Source of the DNA: Glandiceps talaboti
Taxonomy: Eukaryota; Hemichordata; Enteropneusta; Spengelidae
DNA: 64,000 nt
Assembly: GCF_964340395.1 (NCBI RefSeq)
Contig: NC_135566.1
Span: 1,622,501-1,686,500 of the forward strand
Direction of reading: 5' to 3'
Every line of letters begins with the position of its first letter. The stretch's first letter is position 1. Shown here in pieces: positions 44,072 through 56,742 of the stretch. The notes beneath the pieces are model-generated. The model was not told the origin of the DNA. It was given only the letters and a program-made list of their open reading frames with translations, and searched no databases. The translations under genes and the position numbers were made by a program.

Positions 44072-44200
44072 GATGTTTAACTTGTCCTCAGATCCGCGTA
44101 AGGGTAGATCTCATCGTTTAGTAACAGACTTTTTCATTGGTTATACTAGGATCACATGACCCCCAGAGAGAGCAAATTTCACAAGTCTCGCAAGAACCAT
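44072..44200. promoter_or_regulatory. ELOB/ABCB9 divergent promoter region
   Basis: The ELOB start codon (44071, minus) and the probable first ABCB9 exon (ending 44443, plus) face away from each other. ATTGG at 44136-44140 is a CCAAT box on the minus strand. ATCACATGAC at 44151-44160 is an E-box resembling, but not matching, the lysosomal CLEAR element. Transcription starts cannot be placed from sequence. Confidence 0.5.
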
Positions 44201-44443
44201 GAGAACGTACGAGACTTTCTTCCATCAGCCCTTTCGAGGTACGTCATTTCCGGTATTCCTCGGGATTCCCAGCAGAAGATCACCGGCAATCTGTGCTAAT
44301 AAATTTGTGTCATTGTCCATGAGCAAAGACGATCAAGCAATATCTGCCACTCTAGGACTGGGTAACTTTGACCATCGATATTCAGAAAGTAATCCCTGTT
44401 TTCGTAACGGGTTGATCGTCGAACAATAACAGAACTGTGGAAG
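44199..44443 (+). other. ABCB9: probable untranslated first exon of ABCB9
   Basis: Ends in a strong donor (GTGGAAG|GTAAGT at 44443), and a matching acceptor (CTTCTACAG|ATTTTG) stands at 45250, 118 nt before the ABCB9 start codon. The exon contains a 76-codon upstream open frame (44199-44429) that stops before the donor; if transcribed it could lower ABCB9 translation. The 5' boundary is unknown. Confidence 0.55.
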
Positions 44444-44990
44444 GTAAGTTTAGGTAACGCAGATTGATGAGCGACGGACTTGAAATTTGAATGTCGTCAA
44501 CTCGTTTCTTGTCGAACTTTATTTAAAAAATATTGGAGCGAAGTAGAAATCGTACACCAAGACTTTAGACTATGGTTGTAACATATTGTCATTCGTGATA
44601 GTATAGTGGCACGTATAATTTCGATTAGGATAATGGAAAACGCTATTCCGTATTCGCATATGTTTAATTTTGAATTTTGGTGTGTGTACATGTGTGTCAC
44701 TGTCGTTATGTACAATTATTAATATTATGTAATATTTTTGTTATTTTTTGCCCTCCATGTTATGATGATCTTGTCTATGCTTTTTACGTACTGCTTGTGT
44801 TAAATTTTGTATTAAAAAAATTATGATTATTACCAGGTAAATGTGGAATTTACTCACAACCAAATTAGTAGTAGATTTTAACATAGCAATCATTGTATTG
44901 TATGTAGTATGCATACAAATAGTATGAAACATGACTTTGATCATAATGTACGTTTTAAAATGTTGGAAATTCTCATGTACAAACTGTGTG

Positions 44991-44993
<3 letters not shown>

Positions 44994-45050
<57 letters not shown>
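44994..45050. repeat. (GA)n microsatellite
   Basis: About 27 GA units, followed by looser (GACAGA) sequence to 45095, in the ABCB9 5' intron. Confidence 0.93.
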
Positions 45051-45053
<3 letters not shown>

Positions 45054-45367
45054 GAAAGAGAAAGAGACAGTGACAGAGACAGTGACAGAGATAGACAATG
45101 GGACAGATTTAAAATTTCCATTGATCACTTAAAGTACAAACAGTGACATTACAATGAGTCAAATACACTGTACTTAGGAAAGGGTATACATCTGTCATCA
45201 TGTACATTGGTAGATATTATGTTATCTGTCTGCTTTTGATCTTCTACAGATTTTGTCAGCATCCACTTGGAAAGTTAAACAAGAAGGTGAAACCTGTGTT
45301 GGTGTAATTGTTATACAATTGTTCCTGTGGAGTATTTCTATTGGTTTACATTCTGTGAGGAATCATC

Positions 45368-46571
45368 ATGGTGTGCAGTTGGAAAATCTTTGTAACTTTA
45401 TTATTCATTGTGTTTGATTTCACTGCAACAACAGTACTTCTAATACATGGCAATGATTTACATAGATTTACATCTCAATTTTCACAGTATTCATTTACTC
45501 ACTCATTTGTTGATCTCTGGTTTTTATCAGCATTACGATTTTCAATCATCATTGGAGCCAGTCTTGCTGTATTGTTAAACACCAGAAATGCAGTCCCTCG
45601 TTTGAAATCTTCCAAAACTGTCATTTTACTCACTGGAGGTGTGATGCTTGTATTTTTAATCGTTAAGTTGTTAGTTTATTCAGAGGACCAGGCAAACCTT
45701 AAAATCAATAAACAACCCTGGTTCTGGGGCCTGTTTGGATGGACATTGGTTGCCTTAATATTATTTTATGCTGATTGGATACTGCTGAGTACAGTGAAGC
45801 CAAAAAGACTGCATCTCCTCATCAATGCTGAGGATGGCACTCATGATGAAAATGAAAAGTTGCTAAGCAACCATGTTGGTGATGATGTATATTCAAGAAG
45901 AGACCTTAGTGATAGTGACAGCGATAGCGACAGTGATAATGATAGTGGTAGTGATAGTGATGATGAGCACACAGGAACTAGAGATCGTAAGAAGAAGAAA
46001 AAGACATTGAATTCTGGAAGTCTGCGTAGATTACTGTCCTATAGCAAACCAGACTGGATATTGATCGTTACAGCATTTATTGCACTCCTTGCAACATCTA
46101 TAGGTCAGTCAAACACAATTAAAAACCATTTTTACAGGATGAACAGCACCCTTTAGTGGTATTTGTACACCAGCACTTCAGTAAAATGCTTATTCTCAAA
46201 GAAAAAATATTACCAAAATTTCTAAATGTCCTTAAAGCCATACTTGGGTGACATACTACTTAGCAAGTGTATACATGTACTATTGTTAACCTGGAAATTT
46301 TCACCAACGACTTTTCACTAGAAAACAAAAATGCAACAATAAGTATTTACTATTAAAAATGCCTTCTTGTACTTGAACACAATGTACCAGTCTGGTAATT
46401 TGTCTTTGAGAACTAGCTGAAAACTGTAAAATAGCAAATTTTACTACTATTGAAAATATCCAGGTATTACAGTATCCTTTATAGTAATTGATTCATTTCC
46501 TATATGTATGCGTCAATCATTTAAATATGTTTTCAGTTTCTATCTTACACTAGATAAACTATTCCTTTATA

Positions 46572-46606
<35 letters not shown>

Positions 46607-48460
46607 ATAAGAAAATATGAATAAATTTGTTATCTTTCCCTAGGTGAAATCTTCCTTCCACTGTATACTGGTAAAGTTATAGATGGTATCGTGGTCCACC
46701 AAAGTCACAGTGAATTCACTCAAGCAATTATAATAATGTCATTGATATCAGTTGGAACGTAAGTAAATGTGATAAAAATGTCAAGAATACATTGCATGGT
46801 GGTAATAATCTTAATAGTATCTCATATCAAAATCATGACGATCATCATTTGTACTTTTATTTTCATGATGGGGTGACTTTGGATACATCAAACATCTGAT
46901 GTTAAAGTGGTCATATGGATGAGGTTAGGGTATTTATTTTTAATTTCAATTTATAAAACAATTTTATCATGGCTTTCCACTTGAAAAATCAATGTGAAAC
47001 AACATATGCCAAGTCCTTGTTTGTAACTCAATAAATGGCAAAAGATTAATAAATGTGTAAAATGTTTGGTATTGTATGTACAATAAATGGCACCCCCCTT
47101 TAAAAAGAAGAAAAAAAAGAAGCTTTTTGCAATGTATTGAGTTACAAACACAGACTTGGTCTATGTTCTTTCACATTATAAATAAATACCAATTTCTCAT
47201 CTATATGGTCACTTTAAAGGTAATATGTGAGCATCCTTAAAATATGTCATTAAATCCTTGACTTAGTTTACCTAAAGGTGATGCTGTAGATAATAATAAT
47301 GAAAACACATTTCAGTTTAGTAACAGAAGTAATTCTTCATTTGAAATAAAATTGATAGAAAATATTGACTATATCAACTGTACAGGTCTCATTATTATGT
47401 ACATTAGATTGTAGTCTGTTCCTGTACTTTTATGTATAAATATCATTGCACAGCAGTTTTATTTATACATTATAATTTATTACGTGTAATACAACCAAAA
47501 ATTTAGTTATCCTGCGCTAGAAACATATGTTGTATTAGTTCCACTTACAATAAAAGCTTTAGAAAGCTGAGTTATTTAGTAAATTATTTATGCTCTGAGT
47601 TCAGAATTAATATAAAAAATGTAATACTATATTCACCTATATCATTACATTCTTTGCTTCTAAACCACAAATATCAAATTTTCTATTCAATCTTTTTATG
47701 CCTGTGTTTTCAGAGCTTTAACAGCAGGTATTAGAGGGAGTATATTTATGGTTGTCATGGCAAGACTGAATATCCGAATCCGTAATCTGTTATTTTGTGC
47801 TATTACAAAGCAAGAAATCGGATTTTTTGATTCTACAAAAACAGGTAATAATTGATATGAATAACTACAACACTTGTTTGGATTTAGATAAGTCTGTTTC
47901 TATTATTTATTTATTTATTTAAAAAAGGCAAATCTATTTATTATTTAGAAAATAACATTATTTCAGCAGATACATTATTTGACTGTACCAGTGACAAGAA
48001 TTGACAACCAAAATATAGATGTGTATTATATAGTTGATTCAATATCATAAGATAACTGACATTATTTAAATATTCTTGATTCAAAGCACAGAAAACATTT
48101 ACAAAATTACAAAATTAATGATTTTTTTCTGTATAGGTACAGCCTTTGGAAGAATTGCACTTTGGCAGTGTAGTGTATTGCAATATATATGTTATGACAA
48201 TAATGACCATATTAATAATTGACGAATGTCTGATAACTAACAAGCTTTCTCTTTTCTGTCTGTCTGTCTGTGGGTCTGTCTGTCTATCTATCTATTTGTC
48301 TGTCTGTCTGTCTGTCTTTCTGTCTATGTATGTATGTATGTATGTATGTATGTATGTATGTATGTATGTATGTATGTATGTATGTATCTATTTATCTATG
48401 TATGTATCTATCTATCCATCCATCCATCCATCCATCCACCCACCCACCCACCCACCCATA

Positions 48461-48509
<49 letters not shown>

Positions 48510-51500
48510 CAGTATGTCTTGTCTCTCTGTCTCTCTGTCTCTCAGTATATTAATCCATCACTGTAACTGAGTGGTATCATACATACTGTGTATTTGTATA
48601 GAATCTGACAGGGTTTGATTTACGGAAACTTAAAAGAAACTACTATTATAATCAATGGGAATTGATCAGTTCTGACAAACACTTTCTGTAAGGTGTCAAA
48701 AAATCTATAATGAGAGGGTCTACATATATAAACATATTTAAATGAAATTCAGTTTGTTCATTTAAGACAAAAGTTGTTAATATTTAGTTTCACTGTAAGT
48801 ATTTAGACAAGGAAATACTTACTCAATAGAATCATGTTGTTGTAATATACAAATTAATCCATGCAACATTGGATCCATGTACATTACAGCTGAAAAGTGT
48901 GTCAAACAAGTCATGCATAAAATTTGTTGACATTAAGGAAAATTAATATTTCTTTGAAAAACAATGGTAACTGACATAATGATTTGAAGTGTGTCAGCAG
49001 ATTGTAAGACTTTGTGAAAATATTTGATAAGTGTGAATGAAATAGGGTACTTTGATATCTGTATGGAATTTGTAGAGAGTAGATAACATGATTGATTTCA
49101 TTCTATGACCTTTGACCTAGAGTAATTGTATCAGGTGTGCTAGTCAATATGTTCTATGTTGACCTCAATAGCATAATCCTATTATTCAGATTTCAACCCT
49201 ATTATAATGTCGCAATAATTAAATTTCTGTTGTCTATATTGAAAGAGAAAGATTAATACTGGTAGGAACAAAATGTTTGACAATATATGTATCTACCCAT
49301 GGTCCTATGTATTAAAAGAAGGATCAACTCATAAAAAGGGATTTTGTCTTGTGTGATAAATACTTGAGTTATTCAAGTGATACACTTAAAGGCCAGGGTT
49401 TCAATCCCAGGTTCTTGCATTATTGTTATCTTATGAGTATAGCCATGAGGATTACAATTATTCTTTTGTTCTGGACCAACTTTTTCTATAACTCTTCCAG
49501 ACAACTATTTTTCATACACAAATCGTAATTCTAATCAAAAGTGTGTCTCTAAAGCAATAGAATTATCTCCTGTAGTATAATTAAATGTTATTCCCCAATA
49601 TTTTTCTTTGTTCAGTCAAAGAAAATATAGACGAGTAGTGAACAACCCTAAGGTCATGAGTATTTTCTGGGTGAATGAAGAAAACTATTGGAGAATAACA
49701 TAATTATATACCATCACCAGTAATATGACAGAAAAATTTGACAGTAATGGTAATTTTGAACATTTTGGCTCATATTTCGTACACAGCAGAATCAGTGACG
49801 TAAATACGCGTTGTGGTGATGTACATGTAGATTTGTATTGTCATGATGTAGACCAGAGTATATATTCCATATTTTTTTGTTGAACTTGGCTTGTGCATGG
49901 TATAATAATCTGTATTTGTCCTTACAAATAAATGTCTTCATATGGTTTCACACTTACTCCTGTAAGTAACTAGATAACTGTTGTTGTAGTCAAAATATTA
50001 ATCCTATTCCAAACTGGGCCATTAAAGCAATAGAATAATCTCCTATAATCTCTTATTTCTTCTTACAAATAAATTCCAACCTATGTTGTCAGACTTAGCC
50101 CTTTAAACAGAATGATATATTATGTCAAGTTCTAGTAATTTATAATATTTTGTTTGTTTTTATCTCTTAAAGGTGATATAACATCCAGATTGACATCAGA
50201 CACAACTGCAATGAGTGATGCAGTGTCATTAAACTTGAATGTATTCTTGAGGAGCAGTGTGAAACTTATCGGCTACCTTGTTATAATGTTCAAGTTGTCA
50301 TGGCAACTGACAATTGTGACGCTGATTGGTATTCCACTAGTAGCTGTTGTTTCTAAATTCTATGGAAAGTATTACAAGGTATAGGCAAATCTTTTTCCTG
50401 TCAGTGAATAATGAATCAGGCCATCCTACAATAATTTTGTATATTGCCAGTTGTCATCTCTATCAAGTCTGTTAGAAACTACACTCACTTGTCCGGGCAT
50501 TACCAGTGTTCTGGATACCTCAAATTTCTTTCTGGGCTGTGATTTTTTAGAGGGCATAGTCCAGTCATGTCGCATAGCATCTGTCATACACAAGTAAATA
50601 CATTCTATGCAAACACAGTCAGAAAATGACATGAATGTCATTTAGGACTGAGAACTGCTAAAAGTACATTGCACAGACATTCAAGGTCAAGAGTCTTGAC
50701 TTCAACTTGAACATTATTTTATGAAACTTTAATTTTGCAAAAACATTAATTTAGTTACTTAACAATCCATAACATGAGTAACATTTGTATTACTGTCATA
50801 TGAAAGTCAAGAAAATGAATGACAGTAATTATTATTCTGTTATTAAATTTTGTAAGGTAATATTCATGATATTAATTTTCACTTTTAATAGTACAAGTAG
50901 AATTTAATGTCGCAATCAAAACTAGGTGTAGTAAGATAATGTACCACATTTTTATTCTTCTCCAGAAATTATCAAGACTTGTACAAGACACTCTGGCAGT
51001 AGCCAATAATGTTGCTGAAGAAACAGTTTCATCGATGAAAACAGTGCGAAGTTTTGCTAATGAGGCAAATGAAAATAAAAGATATTCAGACAAATTGAAT
51101 GAGACATACAAAGTTAGAATTAAACAAGCATTTGCATATGGTGGTTATATGGTCTCCAGTGAGGTGGGTTGTCTAGCCTACCTGTAGACTTGACTGACTA
51201 TTGCTACTATGCTATTCTGCTATCCTAACTGAAATTTTGATTTTTTGAATTTTCACTATCGTAGTAAGAACAGCGAAATTCAAATTCAAAATGTCAGTTA
51301 GGATAGCAACTAGAGTGGTAGTACTAGTCCATCAAGTCTACATGTAATCTATGGGTTGTCATGCAGTCTTGCTGAAATTTTGACTGCAAGGATTTTAGTA
51401 ATGTCTCATTTTTTGGGATTAATTTTCGCCATTGAAAATACATACAACCATTACTTTAAACATTTCAATCCTAATTATTAATTGATATTAAATCATTAAT

Positions 51501-52294
51501 GGTGCATACATTACTGTAAACCTTTACAGAATATTTCAAAGAACAGATCACAGGATGTTACTAGTGTGATGTGGATTTTTGGGTCATGATAGAGAATGAT
51601 CAATAATTCTACAAAGTAGGAATACATTATCAATAAAATGATAAAAATCCATACCCACTCATCTATCTCAACTTGTAAATCAATTTCTGACTCAATAATA
51701 TGAATATCTAGAAACACGAAGTCTCTAGGAATATCTAACGTACTTAGTTATTATATACCAATGAGTCTCATTACATGTATTCACAAGTGTTGTTGCGTGA
51801 TCAGAGTAGTGATATCAAAAACAACCATATGAGGCCAAACAGCATTAACCAGGTTTGAAAATGACAACATAAACTGCCAGTTCCTTAAAACCCAATCATA
51901 GTGGGGACTATGTCATTTTCAATGACTTGATATTATATACGAATGACCCTAATACATGTATTCAATAGACTGTGTTACTGTGATGTCATTAGAAAATATT
52001 GCAATACATATTGCATGTAGACACATCGTTTGTCATAGTTTTGTGTTCACTCACTTTAACCATCAGCCAGACACATGTGATATTTTCAAGCTTTTGTGAG
52101 ATGGGAAAATGGAAAAGTAAAACTTAATTACTTTTTTAACAAAATGAAAACGGTTGTAGGTAGTAGGTAGGGCACACAGTTAATTCATATATCATGATAA
52201 GACTGAATTACTATATTGTGGTATTGTACAAGTTAGTACATGTATACATTGTGTTCTGACATTTCCATTATTCATTAGAAAATTATGGTGTATT

Positions 52295-52327
<33 letters not shown>

Positions 52328-52350
52328 ATGTATGTATGTATGTATGTATG

Positions 52351-52384
<34 letters not shown>

Positions 52385-52473
52385 TGTATGTATGTATGTA
52401 TGTATGTATGTATGTATGTGTGTGTGCATGTGTATATGTGTGTGCGTGCATGTGTGCGTGCGTGCGTGCGTGC

Positions 52474-52508
<35 letters not shown>

Positions 52509-55500
52509 GGGATATAGCATGACACTGGTTCTCAAATCCTGCCATTGAAATTCTCTAACTTAAGTTTTATGTCTGTGTGTTTATCTTTCAGATGTTAGAA
52601 CTTGCCTTAAGTGTTCTTGTTTTATATTATGGTGGTCATCTAGTAATGACCGACAGAATGTCAGCTGGAAAACTCATCTCATTCATTCTGTATAACCTGG
52701 AACTAGGAGATTCCCTAGAGGTAAAGTTACAAACTGTGACCATATAGAGATTTATCACATGTCCATATATAGTAATGCCTGCTAAAAGTTACAAATAATG
52801 ACCTTATATAGAATTATCACATGTCCATATATAGTAATGCCTGCTAAAAGTTACAAATAATGACCTTATATAGAATTATCACATGTCCATATATGGAAAT
52901 ACCTGGTCATGACTATATATAGAATTATCACATGATCATATATTGAAGTACCAGCTATTTTGCATAAAGATTTAGTCTCCCATATTAAAGTTATATGTCA
53001 ATAGTAAAACTGAATATTTTATCAACTTATTAGATTTCAAGAAATTGATTGAAAATTTGTTTTATGCAAAAGGTTTGCATCTATGAATTGATAATATTGA
53101 CAAGCTGTTAAAATGTTCTACCTCTCATTACAAGCACTCAACCCATATAACATATCTATTTATTTGACTTAATAGGCCATAGCAACTGTGTATACAGGAT
53201 TAATGCAAGCATCAGGGGCAGCTGAGAAAGTATTTGAATTGATGGACAGAGAACCTAAAATTAACAACAATGGTACTTTACTTCCTGGTGATATACACGG
53301 ACAGTTGGAATTTAAAAATGTGACTTTTTCATATCCAACTAGACCGGAAACTAATGTACTAAAGGTAAGTTGCTCAAATTATGAGTGACATGAGGGGCCT
53401 TGTCGATACGAGTCAAAGATGAAGTGACAAAACCCCTTAGGTCATGAGTATTTTCAAGCTGAATGAAGTGATTATATGAGTGCAAGTTTTAGGCCCTTAC
53501 AAATACAAATTATTACCCCTGGCATGGATCTATAGCGGCACAACAGCCCTTTATACTTCCCCAGCTCCCTGGGGAGCAGTCAATTGTTCATCTGTATACC
53601 TGCACATTCTGTAGTACGTGTCTCAAGAGGGCATGTTTTACATGACTTTAATGCTGTGTAGTTCTTTTTGATGACTGTGCATTTTATTTACAGGATGTAT
53701 CATTTAAAGCCTCACCTGGTGAAGTGATAGCATTGGTAGGACCTAGTGGTGGTGGTAAAAGTAGCTGTGTAAATCTTATAGAACATTTCTATGAGACATC
53801 ATCAGGTTGTGTATTATTAGACAATACACCAATACAAGACTATGATCATAGATATTTACATACCAAGGTAAGAACATGTCTGAATTTTAGGTACCTGCAA
53901 AAGTGCTTCACCTTTTGCTAGAGAGTCAAAATGGAAGAAGGTTGACTTATTTTCACGCATGTCTATAGTAATACATGTATTAAAGCACATGGAGTAGAAG
54001 ATAGTGTGTCAACCAAGAAATTCAATGTTCATTATTTTTGTAATGCGCTTATAAGGCAGTAATATTCTATTTCAGGTACCTAGAATTTGTAAGGTGACAT
54101 AATGTGTAACTTTATGGTTCTTTATAGTAACTATTTTTTCATCAGTTGAATATCCTACATAAGTCCAACGACTAAATCATGTCTTATAGATATTTTACCA
54201 GGTATTCTGTTATCAGGGTGACATAAAATAAAACATTATCAAGGCATATTCACCTAAAAAATGAAAGTGCTGCTGTCTTGGTTTACATAATCTGTAACTT
54301 CATTGTTCTTAGTAATAGTGAAGTTACCTTATTGGAATCTAGTTTTTGAAATGACTATTTATCAATTTCTATTCTACTTCATTGTTCTTGATAGTTACTA
54401 GTATATTTGTTACAAAATTAAATATCCCATGTATTAGTCTAACTACTAACTTACATGTTTGCGCCAGTCTTACATGTAAATAACTCACAGTGTATTACAG
54501 TACTGATATATATGCACTTTTTGTAAATTCATTGTTTGTAGCTTAAAATTGGCCCTCAGTTTCTATAAGTATGACAGTTTTGTTGTTGACTACCTGTGGC
54601 TATGTATTAATTTACATGTTTTACAATGTCCTGATAACAATCAAGTTGCAACCATATAGGATACATTTATGGTAAATTTCTTCTTTGAAATAGGGATGCA
54701 GTTTATCATTTATTTAGATTTTTTTTGGTATGTGTACCCACAGATAGCATTAGTAGGACAGGAACCAGTATTGTATGGTAGATCTATTAAAGATAACATA
54801 GCCTATGGTATGGCGGACTATAATATGTGTCAAGTACAGTCTGCAGCTGAAATGGCAAATGCACATAAATTTATATCAGAATTAAAGAAAGGATATGATA
54901 CAGAGACTGGAGAGAAGGGTACACAACTCTCAGGTGAGTCAGAACCCGGATTTTACAAACATATATATTGTGTATGCAGTCTTCTTTTACTGTCATAACT
55001 TATAAACTATGGGTGAATTCATTATATTGTAATTTCATGCACTGGTTCCAAATGTACAGTAAACTGTGTACATGGGCAGTATTTCTAAAATGTTGTTACA
55101 GAGAAGAACTCACAATCAATGACAATATAGCTATATTATTACCAAATCTGATGTAAAAAATCCAGCATTGAGACTCTGCAGTGATTTTTTATATAAATGT
55201 ACCATACATTGCAGGTGGACAAAAACAAAGGGTAGCCATAGCAAGGGCACTTATACGAAATCCTTCAGTTTTGATACTGGATGAAGCTACCAGCGCACTG
55301 GATGCAGAAAGTGAATTTCTGGTGAGTTGAAAATTTAAGCCAGTCATTACCCTGGGGTGAACGCTGCAATATCTAAGGGCCTTCTAAGCCTGGGGTGAAT
55401 GCTGCAATATCTATGGGCCTTCTAAGCCTGGGGTGAATGCTGCATGCAAGATCTATGGGCCTGTTACACCTTTCTATGCATAGCCTCTTGTGACATTTGA

Positions 55501-56742
55501 AACCGATAACATTATCCCTATCTCTTTCCCATAGAGTGGTGCCCTGCCATCATTTTTGCATAACAGGTACAGTGATAGCCAGACAGACATCTTTGTAAAA
55601 ACAGAGTTTTTTTCTTCATTATTATTTTCATGGTGTTGATTATTTTGGAAAGGTCAATACACATGGTCAGCTCATATATGCACTTCTGGAATGTCAATAG
55701 TGTCTGACTGAGTAAATCAGTAACTCAATGAATCTGCAGGCACTAACTTATTACAGAGTGCACATGCACAGATTGTACTCACTAGACAAGTAGTGCTGAT
55801 CATGCATAGACTAAACAGTTTACTATTAGCATAACATTAATATGACATCATGGTTTACTGCAGCTGGCATGAAATGATAAAGACAGAGTGTAATGAAACC
55901 AAATGACATATTTAACACACATGAGATGGCTTTGAATTTCCTAGACCAAGGTCCCAGCTATCCTATTAAAGGTGAATTGATCTGGGGATATCCAGAAAAA
56001 TAACATTCATGAAATGTAGAGTCCACTGTAATGTTGAAAATTTCTTTTGCTTTACATGTAATACTAGTAAACTTTCTGTCCCAACAAATCAAATAGCAAT
56101 GAGTTGGTGCAATGCGGTACAAAATACTCCTACAAAATGACAATTTGATGAAACAACTGGAAATGGGCCTCAACTACTGCAGATTGAAATGACTTTACAG
56201 TGGAGAACCTCATCCTTTTACCTTTAATATGTTGCTTAATGATACAAACACATTATGTGTAGTCAAGGAACATTTACAAGTAGTCTATCGTGTAAGGATT
56301 TAAAGTTTCTCCACTGAATGAACCCTGATACAACTTTCTAAGTTTGATGTAATTCCTTCTCTCTACATTACAGGTCCAGCAAGCCATTTACTCAAATCTT
56401 AGAAACCGTACTGTCTTGATTGTAGCACATCGTCTGAGTACTATAGAGAAAGCTAACCGTATTGTAGTAATAGATAAAGGTAAAGTAGTTGGACAAGGTA
56501 CACATTTTGAACTGCTGACACAAAATGGATTATATGCACAGCTGGTACAAAGACAACTATTGGGTACAGAATCTACAACTACAACAGAGTCGTCACTGCC
56601 ACAACTGACTGCAGGTCCAATGTCTTGTGTACCTCTTAATCCAATCCCACAATCTAATATCCGTCATTACAATATATCAGATGAAGAATCTGAAATCTCA
56701 AGTCCAGGTGGTATTACATTTATTGTTGGTTCCAGTATATGA
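45368..56742 (+). CDS. ABCB9: ABCB9 / TAP-like (TAPL) lysosomal peptide transporter
   Basis: Eleven coding exons: 45368-46103, 46644-46758, 47714-47844, 50173-50378, 50966-51163, 52592-52720, 53176-53364, 53694-53867, 54744-54933, 55215-55321 and 56374-56742; 847 codons plus TGA (human ABCB9 is about 766 aa). It is a half-transporter that pumps peptides from cytosol into lysosomes as a homodimer. The first exon encodes the extra N-terminal four-helix domain (TMD0), ending in a linker with an unusual acidic Ser/Asp run. The six-helix core follows (GIRGSIF.., [39 protein letters not shown]). The nucleotide-binding domain is intact: Walker [10 protein letters not shown] (584-592), Q-loop in [11 protein letters not shown], signature LSGGQKQR (688-695), Walker B SVLILDE (707-713) with catalytic Glu713, D-loop SALDAES, and His744 in VAHRLST. 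The 5' side is head-to-head with ELOB. Confidence 0.95.
45909..45967 (+). repeat. coding repeat for an acidic Ser/Asp run in ABCB9
   Basis: GATAGTGACAGC-like hexamers encode [18 protein letters not shown], followed by a basic RDRKKKKK stretch. It lies in the linker between TMD0 and the transporter core. Human ABCB9 has a shorter, non-repetitive linker there. Confidence 0.85.
46572..46606. repeat. (AC)n(AT)n microsatellite
   Basis: A short run in the intron just upstream of the exon at 46644. Confidence 0.9.
46916..47213. mobile_element. foldback MITE, family A copy 2 (TTAA-flanked)
   Basis: Same element as 21538-21889: left end AGTGGTCATATGGATGAGG, right end CTCATCTATATGGTCACT, with shared internal ACAATTTTATCATGGCTTTC and TGAGTTACAAACACAGACTT. 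TTAA at 46912-46915 and 47214-47217. It lies in an ABCB9 intron. Confidence 0.85.
48258..48545. repeat. compound tetranucleotide array
   Basis: Consecutive blocks of CTGT, TATG/TATC, CATC, CACC, then CTGT again, in the 2.3 kb ABCB9 intron 3. Open frames here ([25 protein letters not shown]) are artefacts. Confidence 0.95.
49576..49708. repeat. small foldback repeat
   Basis: Left arm TATAATTAAATGTTATTCCC.. and the reverse of the right arm TATAATTATGTTATTCTCC.. pair over about 40 bp, with a loop of about 55 bases. The loop motif AAGGTCATGAGTATTTTC recurs nearly unchanged at about 53438-53455. Probably a MITE. Confidence 0.6.
51184..51341. mobile_element. foldback MITE in an ABCB9 intron
   Basis: 158 bp with arms of about 65 bp: GTAGACTTGACTGACTA.. 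left; GTAGACTTGATGGACTAG.. read from the right. Both arms contain GCTATCCTAACTGA. It begins only 21 bp after the exon ending at 51163. Confidence 0.78.
52298..52505. repeat. compound (GT)n(TATG)n(GT/GC)n microsatellite
   Basis: GT, then about 100 bp of TATG, then mixed GTGTGCGTGCG and GT, ending about 85 bp before the exon at 52592. Open frames on both strands are artefacts. Confidence 0.95.
52725..52945. repeat. 62-bp tandem repeat, about 3.5 copies
   Basis: Begins right after the donor at 52721. Units share ATTATCACATGTCCATATAT, AGTAATGCCTGCTAAAAG and TTACAAATAATGACC. Confidence 0.85.
53500..53600 (-). mobile_element. fragment of the SINE family seen at 62620-62990
   Basis: ATTATTACCCCTGGCATGGA, TCTATAGCGGCACA and CTCCCTGGGGAGCA match the body of the full copy (ATTATTACCTCTGGCATGGA, TCTATAGTGGCACA, CTCCCTGAGGAGCA). 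The tRNA-like head is missing. Confidence 0.7.
55345..55462. repeat. 41-bp tandem repeat, three copies
   Basis: Units of CCTGGGGTGAATGCTGCAAT plus ATCTATGGGCCTTCTAAG, in the ABCB9 intron after the Walker B exon. Confidence 0.85.

Noticed and set aside
45859-45871. GTTGCTAAGCAAC as an RFX X-box in ABCB9
   Set aside because: It lies inside conserved coding sequence with no ciliary link; taken as chance.
52192-52548. Overlapping open frames on both strands (HTHT, CVCV, YIHT)
   Set aside because: Compound GT/TATG microsatellite.
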